Source: Deltaproteobacteria bacterium (GTDB lineage: Bacteria; Desulfobacterota; Deferrisomatia; Deferrisomatales; JACRMM01). From it: 51,403 nucleotides of DNA. The position numbers and the translations under genes were made by a program. The notes under the pieces are model-generated. The model ran no database searches, had not been told where the DNA came from, and saw only the letters and a list, made by a program, of their open reading frames with translations. Of the stretch, positions 33,600 to 42,918 are shown piece after piece (the first letter of the stretch is position 1; every line of letters starts with the position of its first letter). The stretch is from NCBI GenBank assembly GCA_016214985.1, contig JACRMM010000019.1, forward strand, positions 1 to 51,403, read 5' to 3'.

Positions 33600-34421
33600 A
33601 TGCTGACGCGCACGCGGTGGAGGGTCGTGGAGGAGCCGTGCGAGCCTGCGGCGGCCCGGGCACGCTGGGCGGCGGCCGCCGACGCCGGCGCGACGGGAGC
33701 CGTGACGTCCTGGGGCGCCGGGATTGGCGGCCGCCGGCACCTGCGCCTCTACTGGGAGGTGGACGGGGACGGGGCCGTGCCCGAGGGGGAGGACCTGGCC
33801 GAAGAGAACTGGACCCCCTATTGGCGTCAGAGCCTCTCGACGGCGGTCGTCACGCCTCGCGTGGCGCTGGTGCCGGCCTGGGAGGAGGGGGTTCCGCCGG
33901 TCGCCTTCGTGTTGCGCTTCGATCCCGGCATGGCCTTCGGCGCCGGGGACCATCCGACGACGCGCCTGTGCCTCGGCGTCCTCGACGACCTGGCCAACCG
34001 GGGCGGACTCCCCGAGCGGGCCCTGGACGTCGGGACAGGCACCGGGGTCCTGGCCCTGGCCGTGGCGTCGATGGGTGCGTCCGAGGTCGATGCGCTGGAC
34101 ATCGACCCCTTCGGCTACGCCGCCTGCCGGCGAAACGCGCGGCTGAACGGGCTCGAGGGCCGGGTGCGGCCGCTGCTTCGGTCGCTGGACCTGCTGGACG
34201 ACACGTATCCCCTGGTAATGGCCAACCTCGTGGTCGGCCAGCTGGAGACCCTCGGTCCCGGGCTTCGCGAGCGCGCGGAGCCGGGAGGCCTGCTGCTCCT
34301 GTCGGGGTTCGACGAGGACGCCGAGGGCCGGGTGCGGGACGCGGTGCTCCGCGGCGCCGCGGTCCTCGACCGACGGCGCGAGGAGGGCTGGGTGGCCCTG
34401 CTCGCGCGGCACCCGGAGTGA
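33600..34421 (+). CDS. prmA: ribosomal protein L11 methyltransferase
   Basis: A SAM-dependent enzyme that trimethylates ribosomal protein L11 at several sites. The 273 residues begin at ATG 33600; a GTG at 33579 would overlap a -10-like TATACT at 33586-33591, so the transcript may be nearly leaderless. The class I methyltransferase core is clear: FDPGMAFGAGDHPTTRLCL, the SAM-binding ALDVGTGTGVLALAVA, the acidic DALDIDP and the NL-type motif MANLVVG. The N-terminal part (about 1-105) corresponds to the L11-recognition domain. Confidence 0.88.
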   Translation: MLTRTRWRVVEEPCEPAAARARWAAAADAGATGAVTSWGAGIGGRRHLRLYWEVDGDGAVPEGEDLAEENWTPYWRQSLSTAVVTPRVALVPAWEEGVPPVAFVLRFDPGMAFGAGDHPTTRLCLGVLDDLANRGGLPERALDVGTGTGVLALAVASMGASEVDALDIDPFGYAACRRNARLNGLEGRVRPLLRSLDLLDDTYPLVMANLVVGQLETLGPGLRERAEPGGLLLLSGFDEDAEGRVRDAVLRGAAVLDRRREEGWVALLARHPE

Positions 34422-34470
34422 CGGTGGTTCTTCTTCTCCCCTTCTCTTTCTCGCTGTGACGGAGACGTCC

Positions 34471-37428
34471 ATGCCGCAGACCCCATGGCTCGAGGGTCAG
34501 GAGAGCCACGGTTTCGCCCTGGCCCAGATCGCGCCCCTGCCCGAGCTCAACGCCACGCTGTACCGCTTGGAGCATCGGGTCACCGGGGCCCGGTACCTGC
34601 ACCTCGCCACGGCCGACGACAACAACCTCTTCGCCGTGGGCTTCCGCACTCCGCCCCGCGACGCCACGGGCGCTCCGCACATCCTGGAGCACACGACCCT
34701 GTGCGGCTCGCGACGCTACCCGGTCCGGGACCCGTTCTTCTCCATGATCCGGCGCAGCCTGAACACCTTCATGAACGCCATGACCGCGGCGGACTGGACC
34801 CTCTACCCCTTCTCCAGCCAGAACGCGAAGGACCTCTACAACCTCCTGGACGTTTACCTCGACGCGGTGTTCTTCCCGCTGCTCCGGGAGCGGGACTTCC
34901 GCCAAGAGGGCTGGCGGCTGGAGCTCGCCGACCCGTCGGACCCGACCTCGGCCCTCGAGTACAAAGGGGTCGTGTACAACGAGATGAAGGGCGCCATGGC
35001 CGACCCCCACTCGCTCCTGAGCCAGCGGGTCGCCGAGGCGCTCTACCCGACGACGACCTACGGCTTCAACTCCGGCGGCGAGCCCTCGCACATCCCCGAC
35101 CTCACGTGGCAGGGCCTCCGGGCCTTCCACGAGACCTGCTACCACCCGTCGAACGCCTACTTCTTTACCTGCGGCGACCTCCCGCTGGAGCGCCACCTGG
35201 AGGCGGTGGCGGTGGTCCTGGCACCGTTCCGACGCCGGGAGGTGGACACCGCCGTGGCCGACGAGGCTCGGTTCGCGGAGCCCCGGCGGGTGCGGGTCGG
35301 CTGCCCTGTCGAGCCGGGCGAGCCGAGCGACGGCAAGGCCATGGTCCAAGTGGCGTGGCTCAATGGCCCGGCCGCGGACTCCACCCACCGGGTCTCGATG
35401 AACCTCCTCTCGGCGCTGCTCCTGGGAACGCCCGCCGCCCCGCTGTACAAGGTGCTTCTCGACTCGAAGCTCGGCGCCAATCTGGCTCCGGGAACGGGTT
35501 ATAACGACGAGAACCGCCAGACCTGCTTCGAGGTCGGGCTCCAGGGGACCGAGCCCGACCGCACCGGTGCGATCGAAGAGCTTATCCTGGCCACCCTGGT
35601 CAGGCTCGCGGACGAGGGGTTCCCCCGCGACCGGATCGAGGCGGCCATTCACCGCCTGGAGTTCGCCCACCGCGAGGTGAGGGGCGACCACTATCCCTAC
35701 GGGCTGTCGCTCCTGTCGCGGGTCATGGGGCCGTGGATCCACGGAGGGGACCCCGTGTCGGCGCTGTCCCTCTCCCGGGACCTCGACGCCATCCGGAAGG
35801 CCGCGGCCGAGGGTCCGTTCTTCCAGGACCTGATCCGCCGGGAGCTCCTGAACAATCCCCACCGGGTGACCGTCACCCTGGCGCCGGATCCGGCCTTCTC
35901 CGAGCGGGAGGACCGGCTCGTCCGGGAGCGGCTCGAGGCGGTGCGTCGTGACCTCGGCGAGGAGGGGTGCCGCCGGCTCGTCGACCAGGCGGAGGAGCTC
36001 CGGCGGGCGCAGGAGGCCGAAGACGACCTCTCGTGCCTGCCCACGCTGGAGCTCTCCGACATCCCGCCCGAGGAGCGGCCCGTGCCGTCGCAACGCGAGG
36101 TGCTGGCGCCGGTGCCGATCCGGTGGTTCGACCAGCCCACGAACGGCATCGCCTACTGCACGTCCTACCTCGAAGCCGCCGACCTGGAACCGGAGCTGCA
36201 GCCCTATCTCCCCCTCTTCTGCGGCCTGCTGGCCCAGGTGGGCGCCGCGGGGTTCTCCTACACCGAGATGGCCGAGCGGATCGAGGCGTCGACCGGCGGG
36301 GTCGGCGCTGCACCGGCGGTGCTCGACGATCCCGGGGTCCTGGGGGCCTTCCGCCCGATGGTGGCCGTCCAGGGAAAGGCGCTCCTGCGCAACCAGGGCA
36401 GGATGTTCGAGATCCTCGCGGACCTCTTCACCGCGCCGGAGTTCGGAGACCTGAAACGCCTCGCCACCGTCGTGGGACAGATCCGGACGAACCTCGACAA
36501 CTCGGTCCCGAACGTCGGCCACCGGTACGCGGCTCGGGTCGCGGCGGCGAGCCTGAGCCCGGCGGCCGCGCTTCGCGAGCGCTGGTCCGGGGTGGAGCAC
36601 ATCCGCCTCGTACGCCGCGTGGCGGCCCTGGCCGAGGCCGACCTGGGCGACTTCTCCGAGCGGCTGGGGCAACTGGCGGCGCACCTCTTCGGCCGGGCGC
36701 GCCTTCGCTGCGGTGTCACGGGCGAGGCCCGGACGTTCCCCGAGATTCACGGGCCGCTCAAGGCGTTTCTCTCGCGCCTCGGCGACGGTGTGGCTCCGTT
36801 CGCCGCCGAGGCGGGGGTGGTTCCGGCGACCGCCCCCTGCCGCCGCGGGCTGGCCACCTCGGTGCCGGTGTGCTACGTGGCCCGGGTGTACCCCTGCGTG
36901 GCCTACACCCACCCAGACGCCCCGGGCCTCCTGCTCCTGGCCAAGCTCCTGAAGAGCAACTACCTTCACCGCGAGATCCGCGAGAAGGGCGGTGCCTACG
37001 GCGGCCTCGCCGCCTACGACGCCGAGGGGGGGCTGTTCTCGCTCCTCTCCTACCGCGACCCCCACCTGGCCCGCACGCTCCGGGTCTACGACGAGGCGGT
37101 GGACTGGGCCTCGGCCGGGGAGTTCGGCGGCGAGGAGATCAAGGAGTCCGTGCTCGGCGTGTTCAGCGACCTGGACCGCCCCCTCTCGCCGTCGGGCAAG
37201 GGGGAGAGGGAGTTCGCGAGCCTCGTCCAGGGACTCACGGCCGAGATGCGTCAGCGGTTCCGGGAAGGCGTGCTCGCGGCGGACCGGGATCGGCTCGTCT
37301 CCCTTGCCGAGACCTACCTCGCGGCTCGCCGGGAGCGGAGCGCCGTGGCCGTGGTGGCTGCGGAAGAGGCGCTAAGCCGTGCAAACGAGGAGCTCGGCGA
37401 CGAGGCGCTGGAGATCGAACGACTGTAA
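34471..37428 (+). CDS. M16C family zinc metallopeptidase (presequence-protease-like)
   Basis: ATG 34471 with GGAGA upstream is preferred to GTG 34456; 985 residues. The inverted zinc motif HILEH (His70, Glu73, His74) is followed by the third ligand region ending VYNEMKGAMAD. The length, the four-domain M16 layout with the associated M16C middle domain (about 460-710) and the C-terminal Arg/Tyr substrate-binding segment (EKGGAYGGLAAYD) match PreP/CYM1-type peptidases, which degrade free peptides inside a closed chamber. No signal peptide is visible, so it is probably cytoplasmic. Confidence 0.92.
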   Translation: MPQTPWLEGQESHGFALAQIAPLPELNATLYRLEHRVTGARYLHLATADDNNLFAVGFRTPPRDATGAPHILEHTTLCGSRRYPVRDPFFSMIRRSLNTFMNAMTAADWTLYPFSSQNAKDLYNLLDVYLDAVFFPLLRERDFRQEGWRLELADPSDPTSALEYKGVVYNEMKGAMADPHSLLSQRVAEALYPTTTYGFNSGGEPSHIPDLTWQGLRAFHETCYHPSNAYFFTCGDLPLERHLEAVAVVLAPFRRREVDTAVADEARFAEPRRVRVGCPVEPGEPSDGKAMVQVAWLNGPAADSTHRVSMNLLSALLLGTPAAPLYKVLLDSKLGANLAPGTGYNDENRQTCFEVGLQGTEPDRTGAIEELILATLVRLADEGFPRDRIEAAIHRLEFAHREVRGDHYPYGLSLLSRVMGPWIHGGDPVSALSLSRDLDAIRKAAAEGPFFQDLIRRELLNNPHRVTVTLAPDPAFSEREDRLVRERLEAVRRDLGEEGCRRLVDQAEELRRAQEAEDDLSCLPTLELSDIPPEERPVPSQREVLAPVPIRWFDQPTNGIAYCTSYLEAADLEPELQPYLPLFCGLLAQVGAAGFSYTEMAERIEASTGGVGAAPAVLDDPGVLGAFRPMVAVQGKALLRNQGRMFEILADLFTAPEFGDLKRLATVVGQIRTNLDNSVPNVGHRYAARVAAASLSPAAALRERWSGVEHIRLVRRVAALAEADLGDFSERLGQLAAHLFGRARLRCGVTGEARTFPEIHGPLKAFLSRLGDGVAPFAAEAGVVPATAPCRRGLATSVPVCYVARVYPCVAYTHPDAPGLLLLAKLLKSNYLHREIREKGGAYGGLAAYDAEGGLFSLLSYRDPHLARTLRVYDEAVDWASAGEFGGEEIKESVLGVFSDLDRPLSPSGKGEREFASLVQGLTAEMRQRFREGVLAADRDRLVSLAETYLAARRERSAVAVVAAEEALSRANEELGDEALEIERL

Positions 37429-37472
37429 CCGCCGCCCGCCGTGACCCGCGCCGGCGAGGGAGGACCACCGCC

Positions 37473-37817
37473 ATGAAGTTCCTGATTCGAATGCTCCTCT
37501 CCGCCCTGGTGCTCTTCGGCGTGGCGTACCTGTCACACGACGCGTTGCTCCGGGTGGACTCGTTGACCGCCGCCCTTTACGCCGCGGTCGTCTTCGCGGT
37601 CGTCAACGCAGTGCTGAAGCCGATCGTGAAGCTCCTCGCGTTGCCGCTCACGATCGTGACCTTCGGGCTCTTCTCCTTCGTCGTCAACGCGGCCTTCTTC
37701 TACCTGGTCGAGTGGGTGGTGCCGGGCTTCCACACGGTCGGGTTCCTGCGGACCGTGGCCGCCGCGGTCATCGTCTCCGTGTCGACCTCGATCGTGACCT
37801 GGGTCGCCCGGGTGTAG
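37473..37817 (+). CDS. phage holin family 4 (DUF360-type) small membrane protein
   Basis: ATG 37473 with GGGAGGA upstream; 114 residues with four hydrophobic helices. The family pattern is FAVVNAVLKPIVKLLALPLTIVTFGLFSFVVNAAFFYLVEWVVPGF. These proteins were named for similarity to a mycobacteriophage holin but occur widely as chromosomal membrane proteins of unknown role; nothing around it is phage-like. It sits 44 bp after the M16 peptidase gene and is probably co-transcribed. Confidence 0.85.
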   Translation: MKFLIRMLLSALVLFGVAYLSHDALLRVDSLTAALYAAVVFAVVNAVLKPIVKLLALPLTIVTFGLFSFVVNAAFFYLVEWVVPGFHTVGFLRTVAAAVIVSVSTSIVTWVARV

Positions 37818-37872
37818 CGCCGACGCGGGGCCGCTAGGCGGCCCCCGCGGCCCCTGTGATACACTCCCGCCC

Positions 37873-39399
37873 ATGCACATCGAGCCCGCCCCGGACCCGG
37901 GGAACCTGGACGACCTCGCGCTCCTGATCGACATCCTGCCCGGCCCGCTTCGGGCGGCCCTCGACAGTCAGCCCCACGTCGATCTGCTGGAGGTGGTGCT
38001 GGACCTGGGGCGGCCGCCGGAGGCCCGCTACCTCGGTCGAACCGAGCGGCTCTCGCCCCATCCTGTCCAGCGTGACGACCTCGACCAGGTCGTCGCCCTA
38101 GTCGGCGAGTTCGGGGGCGACAACCGCGCCGGCATCGAGCGCACCCTCCACCGCATCTCCGCGCTGCGAAACCGCAAGGGTCAGATCGTGGGCCTCACGC
38201 TCCGCGTCGGCCGTGCCGTCTTCGGTACGATCGACCTCATCCGCGACCTCGTGGAGCGGGGGGCGAGCATCCTGCTCGTGGGCCGGCCCGGCGTCGGCAA
38301 GACGACCATGCTGCGGGAGGCGGCGCGCGTGCTCGCCGACGACCTGGGCAAGCGGGTGATGGTGGTGGACACCTCCAACGAGATCGCCGGAGACGGCGAC
38401 ATCCCCCACCCCGGCATCGGCAGCGCCCGGCGCATGCAAGTGCCCCACCCGGACCGCCAGCACGACGTGATGATCGAGGCGGTGGAGAACCACATGCCGG
38501 AGGTCGTGGTGGTCGACGAGATCGGCACCCAGGCCGAGGCCGCCGCGGCCCGGACCATCGGGGAGCGGGGCGTGCAGCTCATCGGCACGGCCCACGGCAA
38601 CAGCCTGGAGAACCTGATCGTGAACCCCACGCTCTCGGATCTCGTGGGCGGCGTGCAGACGGTCACGCTCGGCGACGAGGAGGCGCGGCTTCGCGGGACT
38701 CAGAAGACCGTGAGCGAGCGCAAAGGGCCCCCGACCTTCGGCGTGGTGGTCGAGCTCGTGAGCTACGGCGAGGTGATCGTTCACCCCGACACGGCCGCGG
38801 CCGTGGACGCGCTGCTGCGGGGGGACGACCCGGCGGGCGAGCGCCGGGTGCGCGGAGACGGTGGGGAGGTTCGGGCCGAGGCGGCACCCACGGCCCCGCG
38901 GCCCCGGCCCACAAACCGGACGCCGGACCGGGAGCGCCGGGGGCCGGCGCGCATCTACCCCTACGCGCTCTCCCGAGACTCCCTGGAGCGCGTGATCCGG
39001 GATCTCGGGGTCGATGCGCGGGCCGTGGCGAGGCCGGAGCAGGCGGACGTGATCCTGGCGCTCAAGTCCCGGGGCCGCGACGCCCGGCTGGAGCGGCTGG
39101 CGGCCGAGACCGGCGCAGAAGTCCACTGGATCAAGCGAAACAGCACCGCGCCCATGCGCCGGGCGCTCCAGACCGTATTCCACGTCATCGGCGGGGTGGA
39201 GGACGACGAGGCGGCCGACGCGGTGGAGGAGGCCGAGGAGGCCGCGGAGCGCGCGGTGCGCGAGGGAGTCGCCGTGGAGCTCACACCCCGGCGCTCGCCC
39301 CTTCGAAAGCTCCAGCACCTGGTGGCGAGCCGGCACCGCCTGGCGGCGGAGAGCGTCGGCCGGGAGCCCGGCCGGCGGCTCGTGATCCATCCCCCGTGA
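37873..39399 (+). CDS. R3H domain AAA ATPase (SpoIIIAA/Ycf45-like)
   Basis: ATG 37873; 508 residues. The ATPase core (about 100-315) has Walker A GRPGVGKTT (about 137-145), Walker B EVVVVDEIG (about 210-218) and the STGTAHGNSLENL-like sensor segment (LIGTAHGNSLENLI), as in SpoIIIAA and plastid Ycf45. A linker leads to a second domain containing ARIYPYALSRDSLERVI and ILALKSRGRD. The C-terminus carries an R3H-type motif (RKLQH) expected to bind single-stranded nucleic acid. Function in bacteria without sporulation is unknown. TACACT lies 7 bp before the ATG, which hints at a very short leader. It overlaps the next gene by 4 bp. Confidence 0.88.
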   Translation: MHIEPAPDPGNLDDLALLIDILPGPLRAALDSQPHVDLLEVVLDLGRPPEARYLGRTERLSPHPVQRDDLDQVVALVGEFGGDNRAGIERTLHRISALRNRKGQIVGLTLRVGRAVFGTIDLIRDLVERGASILLVGRPGVGKTTMLREAARVLADDLGKRVMVVDTSNEIAGDGDIPHPGIGSARRMQVPHPDRQHDVMIEAVENHMPEVVVVDEIGTQAEAAAARTIGERGVQLIGTAHGNSLENLIVNPTLSDLVGGVQTVTLGDEEARLRGTQKTVSERKGPPTFGVVVELVSYGEVIVHPDTAAAVDALLRGDDPAGERRVRGDGGEVRAEAAPTAPRPRPTNRTPDRERRGPARIYPYALSRDSLERVIRDLGVDARAVARPEQADVILALKSRGRDARLERLAAETGAEVHWIKRNSTAPMRRALQTVFHVIGGVEDDEAADAVEEAEEAAERAVREGVAVELTPRRSPLRKLQHLVASRHRLAAESVGREPGRRLVIHPP

Positions 39400-40346
39400 G
39401 CGGGCCCGCGCTCGTCTACCACGCGGGCGGCCTCGGCGACTTCGTCCTGTCCCTTCCCGCGATCATACGCGCCGTGCAGCACTTCGGCGCCGAGGGGTGG
39501 CACCTCTGGGGGCCGCCCGAGCGCTTGGCCCTCCTGCCCGGCTTCGCGCCGGCGCCGACGGAGCTCACCCGGTCCGGTCACACACTCTGGGGAGACGAAC
39601 CCGCCCCGCAGGCCCTCCACTTCCTGCGGGAGTGCCGGGCCGTCGTGGCCTTTGGCGGCCGCCGGCCGCCGGCCTGGGCCGGCCTCGCGGGGGACGCCGC
39701 CTTGGCTGTGGCGAGCTTCCCTCCGGCCGGAGGCCCCTGGGTCCCCCGGCACCACGCGCAGCAGCTCGACGGCCTCGGCGTTCCGCGGCCCCGGGCGCCG
39801 TGGCTCCCGGCCTGGCGCCGGCACGTGCTCCCGGACCCTTCGCCCTCCGAGATCGTCCTGCATCCGGGTAGCGGCGACCCCAAAAAGAACCTGCCCGCGT
39901 CGACCTGGGTCGAGACCCTGAGGGTTCTCCGCCGGGAGCTCGATCTGCCCGTGCGCCTGGTGCTGGGGCCGGCAGAGCAGGAAAGGGGAGGGTGGGGAGA
40001 GCTGGCGGGCGTCAGCGACGCGGTGAGCGTTTGTACGACGATCGGCGAGCTCTTGGGGGTCTTGGGCCGGTCGGCGCTGTTCCTAGGGAACGACTCCGGG
40101 GCGAGCCACCTGGCGGCGATCCTGGGGATACCCACCGTGGCCGTCTTTGGCCCGTCGGCGCCGGCGCTCTGGCGACCCCTGGGCCCGCGGGTCCGGGCCG
40201 TCACGGCCGGGGCCGCCTGCTCGCCTTGCACCGACGGCGGTCCCATCGCTTGCCCAGGGCCGCGTTGCACCGCCGAGGTGAGGGTTGCCGACCTGGTCGA
40301 GGCTGCGAAGGGCGTGCTGCGAGCCGGCCCGGCTGCGGTGCGGTGA
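39396..40346 (+). CDS. glycosyltransferase family 9 (heptosyltransferase-like)
   Basis: GTG 39396 overlaps the previous stop (GTGA). The 316 residues show the GT-9 pattern: HAGGLGDFVLSLPAIIRAV at the N-terminus, VLHPGSGDPKKNLPASTW at the start of the second domain and LFLGNDSGASHLAAILGIPTVAVFGPSAPALWRPLG in the sugar-nucleotide site. GT-9 enzymes usually add heptose from ADP-heptose to the lipopolysaccharide core. The enzyme is a little shorter than WaaC/WaaF, and no other LPS gene is close, so acceptor and donor are inferred only at family level. Confidence 0.86.
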   Translation: MSGPALVYHAGGLGDFVLSLPAIIRAVQHFGAEGWHLWGPPERLALLPGFAPAPTELTRSGHTLWGDEPAPQALHFLRECRAVVAFGGRRPPAWAGLAGDAALAVASFPPAGGPWVPRHHAQQLDGLGVPRPRAPWLPAWRRHVLPDPSPSEIVLHPGSGDPKKNLPASTWVETLRVLRRELDLPVRLVLGPAEQERGGWGELAGVSDAVSVCTTIGELLGVLGRSALFLGNDSGASHLAAILGIPTVAVFGPSAPALWRPLGPRVRAVTAGAACSPCTDGGPIACPGPRCTAEVRVADLVEAAKGVLRAGPAAVR

Positions 40347-40447
40347 GATGTTGACATGGCGCCGGGTGGCCCATTCTGGGGCCGGCCGGCCCGTTCTTGC
40401 GGAACGGTCGCGGCATATGGGTGCCGCGCAGCCCTTCTCAATCCTTC

Positions 40448-40476
40448 TTGACGATCTGTAGCCTCCTGGATACAGT
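40448..40476 (+). promoter_or_regulatory. promoter of the toxin-antitoxin pair, TTGACG-17-TACAGT
   Basis: Both boxes are good and the spacing is ideal. The -10 ends 6 bp before the toxin ATG, so the message should start at or next to the start codon. No ribosome site precedes the toxin. Confidence 0.7.
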
Positions 40477-40482
40477 TTGTTC

Positions 40483-40773
40483 ATGATCGAGATCCGGAAG
40501 ACCGACGTCTTTGCGCGGTGGTTGGATGGGTTGAGCGACCTCTCTACTCGGGCTCGGGTTCAAGTTCGAATCGAGCGTCTCGCCGCCGGCAATCCCGGGG
40601 ATGCGAAACCCGTCGGCGAGGGCGTATCGGAGTTGCGGATCGACTACGGCCCCGGCTACCGGGTGTACTTCACGCAGCGCGGGCAAGAGGTTGTGATCTT
40701 GTTGGTCGGCGGCGGCAAGCGCACGCAGACTTCAGACATCAAGACGGCCCTGCGCCTCGCGCGCAACCTGTGA
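40483..40773 (+). CDS. RelE/ParE-family toxin (addiction module killer protein)
   Basis: ATG 40483 begins (M)IEIRKTDVFARWLDGL; 96 residues. The pattern WLDGLSDLSTRARVQVRIERLAAGNPGDAKPVGEGVSELRIDYGPGYRVYF and VVILLVGGGKRTQTSDI is that of the short RelE/ParE-like killer family usually encoded just upstream of a HigA-like partner. Related toxins cleave mRNA at the ribosome or poison gyrase; which applies here is not known. The antitoxin starts 9 bp after its stop. The reverse order (toxin first) is normal for this subfamily. Confidence 0.88.
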   Translation: MIEIRKTDVFARWLDGLSDLSTRARVQVRIERLAAGNPGDAKPVGEGVSELRIDYGPGYRVYFTQRGQEVVILLVGGGKRTQTSDIKTALRLARNL

Positions 40774-40782
40774 GGAAGGACG

Positions 40783-41076
40783 ATGAACAAGACAATGACG
40801 ACTCGCTACGACGTGGCGGAACACCTTCGTACACCTCAGGAGATGTCAGCCTATTTGGACGCCTGTCTGGCGGAGGCCGGTGACGACGAGGCGTTCCTCA
40901 CCAAGGCGCTTGGGGACATTGCGCGCGCCAAGGGAATGACGCAGGTGGCCCGCGACGCCGGTTTGTCGCGCGAGAGCCTGTACAAAGCGCTCTCTGGAGA
41001 GCGAAGCCCGAGCTTCGGAACCATCTTGAAGGTGCTGCGTGCCTTGGGGGTGAAGTTGCACGCAGAGGCCGCTTGA
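40783..41076 (+). CDS. HigA-like antitoxin (addiction module antidote)
   Basis: ATG 40783; 97 residues. The N-terminal segment (TTRYDVAEHLRTPQEMSAYLDACLAEA) is the toxin-binding region typical of this family. The C-terminal helix-turn-helix reads GMTQVARDAGLSRESLYKALSGERSPSFGTILKVLRALGVKL. It should neutralise the preceding toxin and repress the shared promoter at 40448-40476. The pair marks the left edge of the accessory region. Confidence 0.88.
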   Translation: MNKTMTTRYDVAEHLRTPQEMSAYLDACLAEAGDDEAFLTKALGDIARAKGMTQVARDAGLSRESLYKALSGERSPSFGTILKVLRALGVKLHAEAA

Positions 41077-41485
41077 GGGGGCGAGGGAGCCGCCGCGCCC
41101 CCGATTCCTCTGCGCGTGTCCGAAAGGTACCCTCTGATAACGCAATGAATCAACTACCCTTGGGTCGCCCCAAGAAACGAGGATCTCCCGGCCAGTGCCT
41201 GACTCCTTCCGGAGGCGCCCCGGACGCGTGCAGGACAGGCCATCGGCGGTCCTGACGGCGGTGAAGGCGGTTGACCCGCGGGGAGCCATGGAGTAGAAGG
41301 GCCCAAAACCCTGGGGAAGGGGGGAGAGATGGGCAGCCGTTTCCTGCCTGCAAGACCGTGTGGCCGCCTTCGGCGCGAAAGCGTCGGGGCGGCCACGTTG
41401 CGTTGGTGAGCGCCTGACCGAAGGCGGGCACCGCGTGCGGGTGCCCGTCTGGGCCCCGAAGGGCGCCGCGAGAAGGAGGAGTCCG
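41077..41485 (+). other. about 410-bp region without a convincing gene
   Basis: Only short shadow frames are seen, the longest credible one being MNQLPLGRPKKR (ATG 41144, 36 codons). Its start has no ribosome site, and it could be the relic of a mobile-element gene. Purine-rich tracts occur near 41305-41330. Confidence 0.3.
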
Positions 41486-41983
41486 ATGCCCGTCTACCTG
41501 TGCCGGTGGCCCAACGGCGACGTGTCGCTCGTGGAGGCGGGCGACACGGACGAAGCGGCGATCCTGCTCGACGAATTCGGTAACGCCGACGAGGCCGAGT
41601 TCCATCACCTCGTCGACCTGCTGGTCAACTTCACCCTGGACGACGAGGGCTCGCTTCGGGTCGAACAGTGGGGTGAGCTCACGCGCCGGGAGATCTACGA
41701 GGTGGCCTACCCCCGGTTGGAGGCCGCGCTGTCCAAAGAGTTCGCCAAGGGCTGGGAGCCGAACGTCCGGCCCATTCCGAAGCGGATCCGCGCCGCGGTC
41801 GACCACGAGCGCGAGCGGCGCCTGGAGAGGGTTGACGAGGACGAGACGCCCCAGGCGCGCACCGAGCTCGGGAAGGACGTGCAGAAGAGCCTCGGGGCCC
41901 CCGCGGCGTTGATCGATGCCCTCACGGAGCACGTCGGGGAGCAGATCCTGAAGAAGGCGAAACGGAAGGGGCCGAAGCACTGA
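41486..41983 (+). CDS. hypothetical acidic protein
   Basis: ATG 41486 is preceded by a perfect AAGGAGGA site. The 165-residue protein is soluble and charged: an N-terminal strand-rich half (MPVYLCRWPNGDVSLVEAGDTDEAAILLDEFGNADEAEF) and a C-terminal half rich in Lys/Arg/Glu with VPRLEAALSKE-like helices, ending KKAKRKGPKH. I do not recognise a family. It stands between the toxin-antitoxin pair and the group II intron remnant; whether it belongs to the mobile region is unclear, though its base composition matches the chromosome. Confidence 0.65.
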   Translation: MPVYLCRWPNGDVSLVEAGDTDEAAILLDEFGNADEAEFHHLVDLLVNFTLDDEGSLRVEQWGELTRREIYEVAYPRLEAALSKEFAKGWEPNVRPIPKRIRAAVDHERERRLERVDEDETPQARTELGKDVQKSLGAPAALIDALTEHVGEQILKKAKRKGPKH

Positions 41984-42034
41984 CATGCAAGCGCGTGGAA
42001 GGGGCCTGTTGGGCCCCACCGGATGGATCGAGCG

Positions 42035-42058
42035 CCGGCCGGAGTTACTTCCGGCCGG
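42035..42058. terminator. 9-bp inverted repeat, possible terminator
   Basis: CCGGCCGGA and TCCGGCCGG form a perfect stem with a 6-nt loop about 50 bp after the hypothetical gene. There is no T-run. Confidence 0.4.
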
Positions 42059-42185
42059 GCGAGGGAGCGGTGGGGGAATTTCTTGATTTCACTTACGTCC
42101 CATTGGCGTCCCAAACACGTGCCCCAGTCTGTCTACGCGATCATCCGCCGCTCACTTGGCTGGGACGAATGGGGAATGCACCCGG

Positions 42186-42293
42186 CGGTACTGGCTGGGG
42201 CGCCGGAGCAACCGCGACGTGACCTGGGACCGATTCGAGCGGATTCGCGAGTTGTTTCCGCTGCCAAAGCCCAGGATCATCCACGCCATCTGA
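42186..42293 (+). pseudogene. C-terminal fragment of a group II intron reverse transcriptase/maturase
   Basis: Reading from 42186 gives RYWLGRRSNRDVTWDRFERI followed by RELFPLPKPRIIHAI and a stop at 42291-42293. This is the ending typical of intron-encoded reverse transcriptases (RGRRNRxVSWxRFxxLLxxYPLPxPRI). Upstream frames contain only scattered, shifted similarity (for example SYFRPGEG near 42040), so the rest is decayed or deleted. The intron's structured 3' end follows about 85 bp downstream in the same orientation. Confidence 0.65.
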
Positions 42294-42830
<537 letters not shown>

Positions 42831-42918
42831 CAAACGCCACGGCGGCGGAAAGTATTGTTTGTGCGGTTCGGTACCCATTGCTTCAATGGGATCCAGCCCG
42901 TGATTCGTACGAGGGGAA

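Noticed and set aside
33850..37065. 1071-codon minus-strand frame
   Set aside because: Antisense shadow of prmA and of the M16C peptidase; no motifs.
37473..37817. Phage holin as a sign of a prophage
   Set aside because: The family is widespread as a chromosomal membrane protein, and no lysis, capsid, tail or integrase genes are nearby.
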